64,000 nt of DNA from Romanomermis culicivorax (lineage: Eukaryota > Nematoda > Enoplea > Mermithida > Mermithidae). Below the pieces are notes generated by a model, which searched no databases, was not told the origin of the DNA, and saw nothing but the letters and a program-made list of their open reading frames with translations. Within the stretch, counting starts at the first letter, position 1, and every line of letters begins with the position of its first letter. Made by a program: the position numbers and the translations under genes. Shown one piece after another: positions 44,101 through 54,016 of the stretch. Location: contig CAWUHX010000242.1 of NCBI GenBank assembly GCA_963922205.1, forward strand, positions 496,001 to 560,000. Reading direction: 5' to 3'.

Positions 44101-46420
44101 ATGGAATATAAATCTCGGCGATTAGAAAATTCTTTCGATCCTACTATGCAGGATCAGAAGTTCAATTTTTTGCTCAAAGTGAATTGATAATTAAAAGGAA
44201 TAATTTTGAACCCCGTTTTTAAGTCCTTTTTTTGCAGTTTCTAGTCGAATCGTTCGATATTGAAGATGAATCAGACTTATTAACCTCATTTCGGAGTGAT
44301 TCGTCGTCCAATTTGGCTATTCACCATCCTCAATGTCCACAAATATTCAAAAGTTGGCTGTCTTCTTCAAACTATCATAACGTTCCGGATTACGTTTCGA
44401 AAAATTATCAATCGTACGTCAAATTGATGTTTTCGCCCGAAATGTGCCAAACTTTGGCGCCGAAACGTACTCTGATGGCGACGCTGGCGGCACTGAAAAA
44501 AATGGGTATAATTTTCGATTATGTTTCTAAAATGAAAATGACACAAATATAAGATAAGTGGAAAGCAGTGTCTTTTTTTGCCAAAAACTTTTTGCCTCAT
44601 TTGAGTAAAAACCTCAAAGAATTTTCCCTCATGAGGAAAAATCAATTTTTTTAGTCTCTTTGCTTAAAAATCGTTCAAAATCATTCCTGATGTGTTTTTT
44701 GAATCTTATTCCACCTAACAAGCGACATTTTTTTGCAGAGGGTTTCAAGCTATGACCTCCTTATGAGTAAATATTTAAGTGATGTTACATGAGCCAAGCT
44801 AGAGAATAATTCAAAGGCATAACCTTTATTTCTTATATTTCTTTGACGACATAGAACAACCTAATTTTGACATAACAAGAAAATCAAACAGTAAACTTTG
44901 ATAAAAAGATTACAATGAAAAATGAAATTTTAAAACTGATTCTAAACAGCTGACAATCTGAATCTGACATAAATGTATGAGCTTGACTACAGGGCTTTTT
45001 TCTGCACAGGCCAGGTTGCAATGTGCAACTCGGTGAAAAATGTTGCTTGCACAGATAAGGTTTTGGTTGCTCACTCTAAAATCAATAAATTAGCTAAATT
45101 TTATCGGAAAAATCAACCAAAAGCTAGTTTTCTTCCATTTCACTCGATTCGCGCCGGTTTTAGGCTTTTAAAACCAAATTTTCTGGGTATTGAAGAGAAA
45201 ATGCAAAGACTGGTATGAGCAATTTGTTCGGCGCGTAGTGCCGAAAATTTTTCTGGGATTTTGATATTCATGAACGCTGGAAAATGAACCTTTTCAACTT
45301 CTATTTCCAAGACAGAAGGTTTAATTTTTCAGTGAATTAAATGGATTTTCAGTCGGGCAGACTACAAATCAAAAACTAGGAAAGCAACCAAGAACTTAAA
45401 ATGTTTTAATCACATAAATGTCGAAATGTTTTTGAAGATCGCAGAAAGTTTTTGGAAAATTACCGAGAAAAATCTAGATTTTGGTCAAATTCTCAAAAAA
45501 CGACTATGGATCAAACATTTATCAATAATATCTTGATAATTAAGAGCTATAAGCATTAGCTAGAATGGCGTTTTCTACCCGCGCACTTGTTGAAAAGTTA
45601 TTAAATAATTAAAATCCGGCGCCAAGCTTCGGAAGATTTCATTTATAACGCGTAAAATGCATCTCCGGACAGTAAACCCTATAATCCAATCAAAAGGACA
45701 GTTAGATTGATCATCAAAAAATTTTTTCTCAAAACCTAAGCACAAAAAAAATGTGGCTCAATTTCAAGAAAAATTCTTCAAAAATGGTCGATTGAGGAAA
45801 AGAAAAACTGTAGTGGAAAATATTATACATGAAGCATCTACTGTAAACTTTTTTCTCAACAAGTTTCTGAGTGTTATTCGAGTATTGTCACAAACCTTCA
45901 GTTCCATATGACGTGTACATTTGGGCGAAAATGCTGAGAATATAAAATAGTACTTGATTTCCGGATTCATTATTTGGAAAAATGTCACGAAAAGCTTTTC
46001 ATAAACTCGTAACCTCACCACGACTTTTAGCTAGATTGAGCATTCTCGAGAGAAATTTTACGCGTTTCCCAAATGAATGATTGCGAATGTCTTCAAATGT
46101 TAATTACAAAAGATTTCAGAAGCTTACTCACAGGACGAGGTTTATCTACACTTTACATCTCGATGTGAGCTAAGAAATGCCTTATTTTATAATTGTAAAC
46201 TTCGTTTCTACTGCCACAAATTTGACGTAATAAAGTTTGTAAATAGTATTTTTCACAACAATTTTCTCGCGGTTTTATAGGATCGAACAGCATTTTTTGT
46301 CGCCTACCGCAGCACGACGACGTCACTAAAGAATTATTCATTCAAATGGGCTTTCATCCGATAACGGATTCTGATGCGACGACGGCCGCTCGCATTGTCT
46401 TCTATGGGAGACAATATTGA
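29135..46420 (+). CDS. oga-1: Protein O-GlcNAcase (OGA), 14 exons
   Basis: Removes O-linked N-acetylglucosamine from Ser/Thr of nuclear and cytosolic proteins. Exons: 29135-29168, 29459-29608, 29671-29801, 29943-30111, 30169-30267, 32281-32857, 33324-33670, 40210-40445, 41380-41608, 41836-41897, 43485-43756, 43890-44178, 44238-44505, 46281-46420; every junction keeps phase (1000 residues). The GH84 catalytic domain is exons 1-6: YICGVVEGFYGRPW, YAPKDDIKHR, ISPGLDI, the catalytic Asp pair in LFDDIE, CPTEYC, IEVLWTG and VIWDNLFANDYD. Exons 8-11 match the helical stalk, and exons 12-14 the C-terminal acetyltransferase-like domain, ending FYGRQY. There is no signal peptide. Least certain are the exon 7 donor (AAAG|GTTTCG), the exon 8 acceptor (CCAAAG|CA) and the exon 12 acceptor (TTTTTAAG|A). 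The symbol follows the nematode name and assumes a nematode host. Confidence 0.92.
30268..32280 (+). repeat. OGA intron 5, degenerate TTTTTGACCATTTTTG array
   Basis: 2013 nt between the IEVLWTG and PKVISR exons. From about 30710 to 32270 it is made of loosely repeated units resembling gacattTTTGACcaTTTTTGtTcaAAAATgacCATTTTc. The units are too diverged for a clean tandem repeat call by eye. Short open frames inside come from the repeat. Confidence 0.6.
32990..33200 (+). repeat. Partial TACATGTA-family copy in OGA intron 6
   Basis: The block around 33040-33195 (ttttcagtatttttgcaaccgatggtatggatgtccctatgac...ccaattacatgta) matches 640-818 and 41140-41308. The left end is missing or too diverged to see. 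Confidence 0.6.
34687..36140. mobile_element. Foldback-type element with terminal arrays of a 15-16-bp repeat
   Basis: The left end (34687-34845) is an array of AACAGCGCATCTCAA-like units and the right end (35965-36135) is an array of the reverse complement TTGAGATGCGCTGTT. The roughly 1.1-kb middle is AT-rich and itself holds a direct duplication (about 35305-35405 and 35498-35600). Terminal inverted arrays around a unique centre are typical of foldback elements. I could not fix a target duplication. Confidence 0.65.
36558..38836. mobile_element. hAT-like element with CCCCGTCCCC-rich ends
   Basis: 2279 bp. Ends TAGTGATCGTACGGGG / CCCTGTACGATCACTT are inverted; flanks gggggtaa (36550-36557) and gggggtag (38837-38844) agree at seven of eight positions. 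Beside each end lie C/G-rich words (CCCCGTCCCCG). The inside is non-coding AT-rich sequence with three CCGGCGCTTCGCGCCGG-like palindromes (about 37168, 37838, 38338) and a CAGTGTTTTTTTTGCAC sequence at 37673 that may be the end of another truncated hAT-like copy. Confidence 0.75.
40499..41308. mobile_element. TACATGTA-ended element in OGA intron 8, with a nested insertion
   Basis: Ends TACATGTAACGGGG and CAATTACATGTA, as in the copy at 376-818. It is longer because a second small element (40561-40962) with ends TACATGCAC / GTGCATGTA sits inside it; the flanking sequence matches copy 1 when the insert is left out. Confidence 0.65.
41898..43484 (+). other. OGA intron 10 with a MITE and a diverged array
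   Basis: Holds the 205-bp MITE at 42023-42227. From about 42480 to 43220 it is a loose array of units like cgATTTTTTCGATTGAAAAGTCTgAAAAACGG. No exon is seen. Confidence 0.55.
42023..42227. mobile_element. CATACCTGTA MITE, copy 1
   Basis: Ends CATACCTGTA / TACAGGTATG, with a perfect 8-bp target duplication CCAAACCC (42015-42022 and 42228-42235). The inside has G-runs on both sides of a short AT-rich centre. The 8-bp duplication suggests mobilisation by a hAT-type transposase. Confidence 0.85.
44506..46280 (+). other. OGA intron 13
   Basis: 1775 nt between the LKKMG and SNSIFC exons. It contains two diverged copies of the CGGCGC palindrome family (about 45229 and 45618). No exon or other gene is supported; an 81-codon frame at 44973-45218 has no motif. 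Confidence 0.5.
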
Positions 46421-46854
46421 AATGGTATTTTATTTATTTATTTGCTCTTTTTAGCAAATCTGTCTTTTTTGTGCGAAATATTTTCGTCTTGTTGTGTATT
46501 ATTATGTATCACGTGCATCGTTGGCTGCATATTTTTGCGCTTGTACGTCCGTTCGTTGTTTTGAACAACGTATAGATAAAATAAATTTTTTGTTAGAATG
46601 TGCCCGACCTTGTCGCAAGTGTCTTGAGGGTGGCGATTTGGAATAAAATAAGCAAGCAAAAACGTTCTTACGTTATTGAGCGGTCGATCATCAAATTACT
46701 GTGGGTTTGGAAACAGTGCTAGAAAGCATTGCAAAGTCATCCACCGTTTTTTTCCTCAAATGGGGTCTTTTGAGGAAAAAAATTTCGAAATGAGGAAAAA
46801 AATTTTGGGTATCGTTCTCATTGTGGAAAAAATTTTGGGGAACTCTAAACCGAA

Positions 46855-47260
46855 AAGATGCGTTTTGGTGGACTTTAAAAGGTCAAAATCTCAAAATTTT
46901 CCGGCGCTTCGCGCCGGTCATGGGTATAATTATAACTATATTCTATCAGGCGCGGCCGTTAGCATATCTACTTCGACTTACTAATTAATGCTCAACAGTT
47001 TCTATCAATCAAGTTAGCTCGTTTCATTTTCTTATCGTTTACAGTCAATTATGTCGCCGAAAATAGAGATTTTTCATCAAGTCTCTCAATTTTTTCTCTC
47101 GATGATTGGAATTTTTTAAACGTTTGAAATCTGAACTTATGCGTCTATTGAAGGTGGAAGTTAAAGACATTACTCTAGACCGCGATTTTAAAACATTTGT
47201 TCACGAATTGTCTGTTGGAGAGATTTATTTTTCAGCGTTTTAGAATACAAAAACCCGAAA
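46855..47260 (+). repeat. Right copy of the direct repeat flanking the OGA gene
   Basis: Same order and orientation as 28285-28720, about 18.6 kb apart. The possible frame is further decayed here. Two more CCGGCGCTTCGCGCCGG-type palindromes follow at about 47268 and 47387. Confidence 0.65.
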
Positions 47261-47827
47261 ATTTTTCCGGCGCTTCGCGCCGGAATGAGAAGCAAATTAC
47301 ACTCCATCAGTCTGATTTAAAATTATTTCCCAACGTTATGAAGGTTCATTTTTTAGCGTTTTAGAAAGTGAAAACCAAAAAATTTTTTCGGCGCTCCGCG
47401 CCGGACCTAGAACTAAATAAAATTCGATGATTCTAATCGGAACCACTGAAATGTTGATAGCAGATAAATTCATGAGAACTCTATCATTAACTTGCTTTAT
47501 CCACTCGCTCTTATAGAACACCAATATATTCTTCATGAGCTCATTTTGACTAACATAACCAGAATTTTCTCAATTTTTTTCCTCATTTTTGCAGGTTTCT
47601 GACTACAAATACAACAAAATGCTTGGGTATGCTCCTAAAATGCATAAAAAAGCATCCGTAGCCAAATTATAAGCGTTTTTAAAAATGTGGAAAATGAGGA
47701 AAAAAATTTTGGGTCCGGTTCTCATGTGGAAGAAATCTTCGAGGAAAAAAAAACGATGCTGTCATCAATTTGATTGGTCGAAAAAATTTATCGAGTTTTT
47801 TAGTTGTTCTGGTAAATTTTCTGACCT

Positions 47828-47878
47828 AGGCTTATTCTTAGGCTTGGGCTTAGGTTTAGGCTTAGGCTTAGGCTTGGA
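47828..47878 (+). repeat. Interstitial TTAGGC telomere-like repeats
   Basis: The tract contains repeated TTAGGC units, some altered (TTGGGC, TTAGGT). TTAGGC is the nematode telomere repeat. The tract lies within the extra 125 bp that the opposite arm of the inverted repeat lacks. It also makes the Gly-Leu run in an overlapping short open frame, which is not a gene. Confidence 0.65.
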
Positions 47879-48263
47879 TGCACGCTTAAGAAGCAGTGGA
47901 CTACAATTTCGGCACTTGTGTAGTTTAGGGGGTACGGAATTTTTTTCCAAAATTTTCTCAAATTTGCTTATTTCCGACTAAAATGATGATGCTGATTACG
48001 AATATGTCAATGGTTTTCCCTAGAAGCGAATATTTTGACTGGAAACAGGGTGTCCTATGGAAATTTTTTTTCAAATTTGCATATTTTTGATTATGTTACG
48101 AGTAAATCGATGATGCTGATCACGAATATGCCAGTGGTTCACCGTGCTATATATTGACCAGGAAATATTTGCTCTGAGGTTTGAATTTTTATCAACCTAT
48201 ATTTTATTGTATAAAAACCATCAGTTTACACTTTACAAAATTAGTCAATAATTCACTTCAAGT

Positions 48264-48473
48264 CATACCTGTAAGACCTCCGACCAGTTGGGGGGGGGGG
48301 GGGTAGGAAAAAGTCGAAATTTTTCCCAAAAAAGGCCAAAAAACATACACTTTTTGGCAATTTTTTTAATTTTTTCTCAACTGGGGGGGGGGTTGGGGGG
48401 GGGGAATGATTTTGGGTACTGGGTTGGCCAAGTTGGGGGGTCCCCCCCCAACCCCCCCCCAAGTACAGGTATG
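48264..48473. mobile_element. CATACCTGTA MITE, copy 2
   Basis: Ends CATACCTGTA / TACAGGTATG; flanks cttcaagt (48256-48263) and cttcgagt (48474-48481), one mismatch in eight. Confidence 0.85.
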
Positions 48474-49797
48474 CTTCGAGTGAGTGTAGTGTGCATTATT
48501 TTGTCGCTTTTGTTGTTCTATTTTAATATGGCCAATGTAATACGTGCTTTTCCCGATCTTTCTGACTTTCGGCTCAAAAATTTATATTTGGTCATGGCAA
48601 CAGTTCTCGAAGCTATTAGATAGGCACAAGACCACGGTCTTTTGAAACGTGTTATTTTTTATTTTTATCGGTATATTACAATATATACATGTGACATAAT
48701 TTATGTTTAATCGATTTACCAAATTTCATATTTCAATGGAAAAAATCGATCCTGTCATAATTCCCAAAAAAAGCCAATTTTGGAAGCTATGCTACACAGC
48801 ATCAGCAAACTACAGGCTGATTAAAATCCAAATCACACAGTCAACATATTTGATAGTATGACATCTACCGGCATTATTCGTGATCAGCATCATCTATTAA
48901 CCTGTAACATGCAATCAAAGATATACAAATCTGGAAAAAAATCGTCATAGGACACCCTGTTTCCAGTCAAAATATTTGGTTTTAGGGAAAACCATTGACA
49001 TATTCGTAATCAGCATCCTCATTTTAGTCGGAAATATTCAAATTTGGGAAAATTTTGAAAAAAAAATTCCGTACCCCCTAAACTACACAAGTGCCCAATT
49101 TTCGACCAATCAAATTGAAGGTATAAAATTTTCCGATCAATTATATTGATGACAGATCTCGCTGCGCAATGCTTTTTAACGGTGCTTCCCCATTTACCGT
49201 TCTTTTCCTCATTTTTGCACTATAATGTGGAAAAATTTTTTGAGGTCTTTCCACAAATGTGGAAGAAAGATTTGGGGTTTTCATATTGAAAAGATGCATT
49301 TTGGTGCATTTTAGGCGGCCCAAATCTTGAAACTTTCTGGCGCTTCGCGCCGGTTATAACTTTGATATTAATGCGTGTGGTGTGGCCACTGGCCACTCAT
49401 TTTATAACGTGTGTAATGAAATGAAATGAAAAATATTTATTGCTGTTACACAAAACAAAACAAAAGAGAAATGCAGAGTGAAATACATAATATAATGTCA
49501 TATAAAGAATATGATTACTAAATCGATTCACAATAAATGTAAATATTTTAAGGAATGAATAAATCATGCAGCAATAGGGTGCAAAGGTTACTTGAAAAGT
49601 AACAACTTACATGCACCCCCCAGTCCGATTATCAAAGTTCAGAAGTTTAGTTTTTTGTTTGAAAGTGTGCAAACTGGGAGAATTAACGATACCGAAAGAT
49701 AAAGAGTTCCAGACATTAATATAACGGTTAAAAAAATCAAACTGGCAAGCAATGGTGTGAACTGACTTTATCGTCAATCTTATATCATGACTACGAC

Positions 49798-50844
49798 CAG
49801 CGTTTTTTTTTGTGCACGGACATTTGTGCCAATTGGCACAGGAGGCCAAAAAAATTTGTGCCAATGGCACAAAAATTTCTTTTACCAGAAACATATACTG
49901 AAAATTGCGGAAAAGTTTTGGGCCAAAAGTTTGATAAAAAGTTAACGTTAAGCACATTGCTCAATCATATATACCTGTAAGACCTCCGACCAGTTGGGGG
50001 GGGGGGTAGAAAAAAGTGGAGATTTTTCCCAAAAAAGGCCAAAAAACATACACTTTTTTGCAAATTTTTTTAATTTTTTCCAAACTGGGGGGGGGGGGGT
50101 TAGATGAATTTGGGTACATGGTTGGCCAAGTTGGGGGGGGGTCCCCCTTCAACCCCCTCCCAAGTACAGGTATGTGCTCAATCTATTTTTCTGCTAAACC
50201 ATGTCTGAGAGATAACAAAAAACTGTACAAGAAAATAGTTCACGATGACTCTGAAAGAAATGGAATGCTGACAAAATTTGAAAACTCTAGAATTGTTCAG
50301 GAAGTTCAAATTGATTCAATTTTCGACTACGAATATGACTTATCTACATATATGAATTTAAAAACAATGTACGGACTAGAAAAAATAAACTCAAAAACTG
50401 TGTAAATTTTCAGTCGAAATATTGTACCATTACCAACGATATCGATTTTTCCATTTGAATCGATCAGACACAAAAAGTATAAGAATTTCAGTTTTGGTTG
50501 GATCCGAATATGACTGAGTTAACAGAGAATATTCAGAATTTCTTTTCATTCATCAGTCATTGACAGCCTATGAAGTTCGCTGCAACGATACTGAGACACT
50601 GTTCGAAGAGAGATCGTCCGCCCTCGGGTCAAATGTACGAATAGGAAATATTATATTTATTGAATCGGCGCGGAGCGCCGGAAAATTTGTGCATTTTCAG
50701 CCCCTAAAACTTCTAAACATCAAGGAAATTTAATGTTTGACCAGCCAAAAGCTTTGTGCCAATTGGCACAAACGCTCAAAATTTTTTGTGCCATTCCAAA
50801 TTTTTTTGTGCCAAAAACCATGTTTTGGCACAAAAAAAACACTG
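49798..50844. mobile_element. hAT-like element inserted in the LINE
   Basis: Left end CAGCGTTTTTTTTTGTGCAC, right end GGCACAAAAAAAACACTG, flanks actacgac (49790-49797) and attacgac (50845-50852) with one mismatch in eight. It is the same family as the outer element at 7642-25872, in opposite orientation, and shows what that element looked like before it was split. No transposase is encoded. Confidence 0.85.
49966..50174. mobile_element. CATACCTGTA MITE, copy 3
   Basis: Nested in the hAT-like element. Perfect 8-bp target duplication TGCTCAAT (49958-49965 and 50175-50182). The left end carries a small change (CATATATACCTG). Confidence 0.85.
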
Positions 50845-51900
50845 ATTACGACGCATATTGTTGTTTATACAGAAAACGTCATAAGGACTTAGAATTGTTT
50901 TTTTTGTGGATTATGTTGTACATGGTACAGAGGGCAGATTCTAATCTACGAATATCAAGCTTGTGTAGACCTAGCCTTTGAAGTCTATCTTCATAGGACA
51001 AACCAGATTTATGACCAAAAATCTGTCTGGTAAATCTACGTTGAACATTTTCGATGTAACGTACGTCCGCCTAAAAATGCGGATTCCATACTGAACTACA
51101 GTATTTTAATATTGGACGTACATAAGTAACGAAAACCTTTGCTAGAGTATTTTTCTCACGGGAGATGAAAGACTTGAAAATTAAAGTAGACCTATTACAG
51201 GCGTTTTTTACGATGTATCTATAGTGTTCTTTAAACTTCATATTAGGAGATATAAGAATTCCCAAATCTTTAACATAACTTGCGTTTGATGGGAGATGTT
51301 GGTAACTAAGTGTATATTGACACGATGGGTTTTTTGCACCCAAATACAAGACATAACTTTATGTAATAGATATAGGTAATTGCCAAGCGGTAGACCAATT
51401 TGAAAGAGTATCAAGGTCTTGTTGAAGAATCATAAAATTTGTAGATACATTGAAAATTTTTAGATCATCTGCAAAAAGAAAAATTTCACTTTTGATATTG
51501 TCAATAATGTCATTTATGTACAAAAGAAACAAAGTTGGACCTAATACACTACCTTGAGGCACACCACTAGACACTTTGAGCTGAGATGATGGGGAGTTTC
51601 CAATTTTGACCCTTTGAAATATATTCTTAAGAAAATTTGATATCCAGCTTAAAAGGGGACCATAGAGACCATATTTAGAAAGTTTGAGAAGAAGCTTAGA
51701 ATGGGAAACTGAGTCAAAGGCCTTGGAAAAGTCAATGTATACTATGTCTAATGAGTGTCCTTTGTCCAACTGATTTAACCATGAGTTTTTACTCTTGAGT
51801 AACTGTAGTTCGCAGGATCTATGTTTTAAGAAACCAAACTGTTGATCTGCTAAAAGGTTATGCTGATGAAGGAAACTTAAAATTTTATTATTAATAATTT

Positions 51901-52378
51901 TGTTGAGGTGGGCTCAGGTGCACGTGTTCAGCTTCCGGCGTCGGTGCGCAGGCGGTTGGACGCGGCGAAAAGTGGCGAAAAGAAATGATAAATTTGCATA
52001 GGTTATTTCTGCCACTGTTTCGCGGTTTTTCTGTTTGTTAGTCAGTGTTAGATTTATTTGTTTTTATGGAGCGACGCCGCCATCGCCTTTCTGCAATATT
52101 TTTGTTTATTATTGTTATTTTGGCGTCGCCACTAGCTACCCAATACAACTTGAACCCGTAAGTGTATTGTTCTGTGAGCGTAGGGGAAGGAGTCTATAAG
52201 GTCAGGATTGGAGACTTGGGTAGGAACTCCTGAGGTACGTGCCAAGGTGTTCTGCCTGAGGTTTAGTGAAAGTTCTGGCGAGTATCTGGTGAAACGTCTG
52301 GGAGAGTTTGGTGTTTGTTGTTGCTGTTAGCCTGTGGTTAGAACTGTTGCTTAATTGTGACCCCACAGCGGCCTAACA
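51901..52378 (+). repeat. 5' LTR of element 2 (inferred)
   Basis: About 478 bp from TGTTGAGG to GCCTAACA, followed by AGTGGTGGACTC, the same AGTGGTGG that follows the LTR in element 1. Without the partner LTR the exact ends are inferred. Confidence 0.65.
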
Positions 52379-52486
52379 AGTGGTGGACTCTTAACGCCTC
52401 TCACGACGGATAACCGGAGAACCACCAGAAAAATAACTAAACCTCCTGGGTTTTATTTGCAGTCACATACCGGAAAAGTTAAGAAG

Positions 52487-54016
52487 ATGAGTATTCCGGT
52501 AGGAAAAATGTTGAGGACTCCTCCTAGGTCACATGAACCTAGTGTTTCGAATCTGGACTCTGCTGAAGAACATGCAGCGGTAGAAAAGGTTCAAGCACAG
52601 GCGCCTGAGACTGAAGGAAGGAGAGAGAGTGGAATTGCCGAAATGGCAAGAGTTGAAGAAGAGTTGAGGAAAAGTGGTTTTGAGATGGCTAGGAGAGCCG
52701 AGATTGAAACTACTGTAAGTGGTAGTGTCAGAGGTCAGCAGACCTTTGAGAAGGAGAGACCGACGTCGCCCTCGAAGTTGGTCCATCCGATGGCCGAGAC
52801 GCTGGAGGAGATTAGACGGAAATCGAAACCGGCGTGGAGGTCGAACATGATGGACATGAACTACGACGAATATTACGAGGACGCGCCGGCCGATTTATAC
52901 GACGACAAATATTCGAGGCGATATGACCCCGAAATTACGAATTGGAGTCGACGAGAGGATCCGAGGGATCGAGTCGATCCCAAGGACGTTCGAATTAATG
53001 CGCTGGAGAAAAAGGTCGAATTATTGATCAAGGTAATCGAAAGCGCGCAGGTCAAGGAAAAGGAGTCGGAGGATGATCAACGGAGGAAGATAGGTGAGTC
53101 TTCTTACCTTGAGAATAGAGTTCAGAGAGTTAGTGAACCTAAGAGAGAGGTTCATTCGGAAGTTTATGTTAGGTCTCAAGAGGACAGAGACAGATATTCG
53201 GCTAGAGATAGAGGTTGGACTGAGGAGCCGCAGAGTTCGAGGAATGCTGAACAAGCACAATCGAATGCCTACGGTTACTCAGAGAATAGGAGGTCTAGGG
53301 AAAGGAAGGTGACTATTTGCGACGAATCGTCCCAGGGAGAGGATAGGTTTTCTCGTCCTACTCCTTGGAGAGATACCGCAAATAGAGCTGACCTTAGCCC
53401 TGAAAGGAGAAGAAAGAGAAAGTCAAAGAGTCGAAAGAGATCTCACAGATCTAGAGCTAGAAGTAGACATTACTCAGATAGTGATAATAGCAGTTCATCT
53501 ACTTCGAACTCTAGCTCAAGTGTTGAAGTTGATGTGAGAGATGTGGTAAAGGCCTTGAAACATAGACCTTTGCATGATAGTATAAAGCCGACGGAGGCTT
53601 TGAAGTTTTTTACTGATCTGGAAAGTGAGTTTCTGGAGAATACGGCTGATAAAGTGAAGAAAGAGTGTTTGAGAAGGTTGTCTCAGAACACGGCGAGGAG
53701 GATAGCGAGAACATCCTCAAGTTATATAGAAGCGCGGAGAAATATTTTAAAGTATCTCGCGCCGACTTATGATTTGACGATGCTCAAAAGAGAGTTGTTT
53801 AATATGAAACAGGAAGAAGGCAAATCAGCCTTGGAGTTTTTAAAAAGGTTGAGTAATCATGTGGATCTGGTCTATGCAGATCAGAGTGATCAAGTAAGGC
53901 AAGAGAATATTATTAATGCCTTCATTTATAAGAGTAGTCCGTTGTATCAGACGGAGTTGCAGGACGTATTGCCATCGATGAAAACTTGGCAAGACCTTGC
54001 ATACGCCGTAACTTAG
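52487..54016 (+). CDS. gag: Gag polyprotein of element 2
   Basis: The first ATG is at 52487; upstream in-frame sequence has no ATG. About 509 residues to a UAG at 54014-54016. The N-terminal part is Glu/Arg/Ser-rich, with an Arg-Ser-rich run (about residues 320-350) before the capsid-like part ([12 protein letters not shown] to WQDLAYAV). Compared with element 1 the UAG stands where that element has Glu, and the sequence after it (54017 on, same frame) continues the same alignment. Either this copy has a single nonsense mutation, or the stop is sometimes read through. Confidence 0.85.
   Translation: MSIPVGKMLRTPPRSHEPSVSNLDSAEEHAAVEKVQAQAPETEGRRESGIAEMARVEEELRKSGFEMARRAEIETTVSGSVRGQQTFEKERPTSPSKLVHPMAETLEEIRRKSKPAWRSNMMDMNYDEYYEDAPADLYDDKYSRRYDPEITNWSRREDPRDRVDPKDVRINALEKKVELLIKVIESAQVKEKESEDDQRRKIGESSYLENRVQRVSEPKREVHSEVYVRSQEDRDRYSARDRGWTEEPQSSRNAEQAQSNAYGYSENRRSRERKVTICDESSQGEDRFSRPTPWRDTANRADLSPERRRKRKSKSRKRSHRSRARSRHYSDSDNSSSSTSNSSSSVEVDVRDVVKALKHRPLHDSIKPTEALKFFTDLESEFLENTADKVKKECLRRLSQNTARRIARTSSSYIEARRNILKYLAPTYDLTMLKRELFNMKQEEGKSALEFLKRLSNHVDLVYADQSDQVRQENIINAFIYKSSPLYQTELQDVLPSMKTWQDLAYAVT

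Larger units (their letters stand above)
47690..49270. repeat. Large imperfect inverted repeat
   Basis: Left arm about 47690-48165 and right arm about 48850-49260 are reverse complements; for example GAATATGTCAATGGTTTTCC near 48000 matches its complement near 48995, and the GGGGGTACGGAATTTTTTT block near 47930 matches near 49060. The left arm carries an extra segment of about 125 bp (roughly 47786-47909). The spacer holds the CATACCTGTA MITE copy 2. It may be a DNA transposon or two opposed copies; no target duplication was found. Confidence 0.6.
49413..51900 (-). pseudogene. CR1/jockey-like LINE, 5'-truncated by LTR element 2 and interrupted
   Basis: On the minus strand the frame shows reverse transcriptase motifs: LADQQFGFLKHRS (near 51835), IDFSKAFDSV (near 51735), SSGVPQGSVLGPTLFLLYIND (near 51540), FADD (near 51465), then VTYVRPILKYCSSVWNP (near 51090) and the C-terminal end FFNRYINVWNSL (near 49710). 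A stop (51359-51361) lies in frame after the FADD part and another after WNPHF, so it is inactive. Sequence 49798-50844 is a later insertion; when it is skipped the frame resumes (NNMRRSHDIRLT). The 3' tail is a short ATTTC-type repeat near 49415. The upstream part would lie beyond LTR element 2. Confidence 0.85.

Noticed and set aside
47685-47981. 98-codon frame with a Gly-Leu run
   Set aside because: The run is only the translation of TTAGGC-type repeats.
54014-54016. Clear programmed read-through of UAG in element 2
   Set aside because: The following bases (AUU) do not match known efficient read-through contexts, and element 1 has Glu here. Kept only as a possibility.
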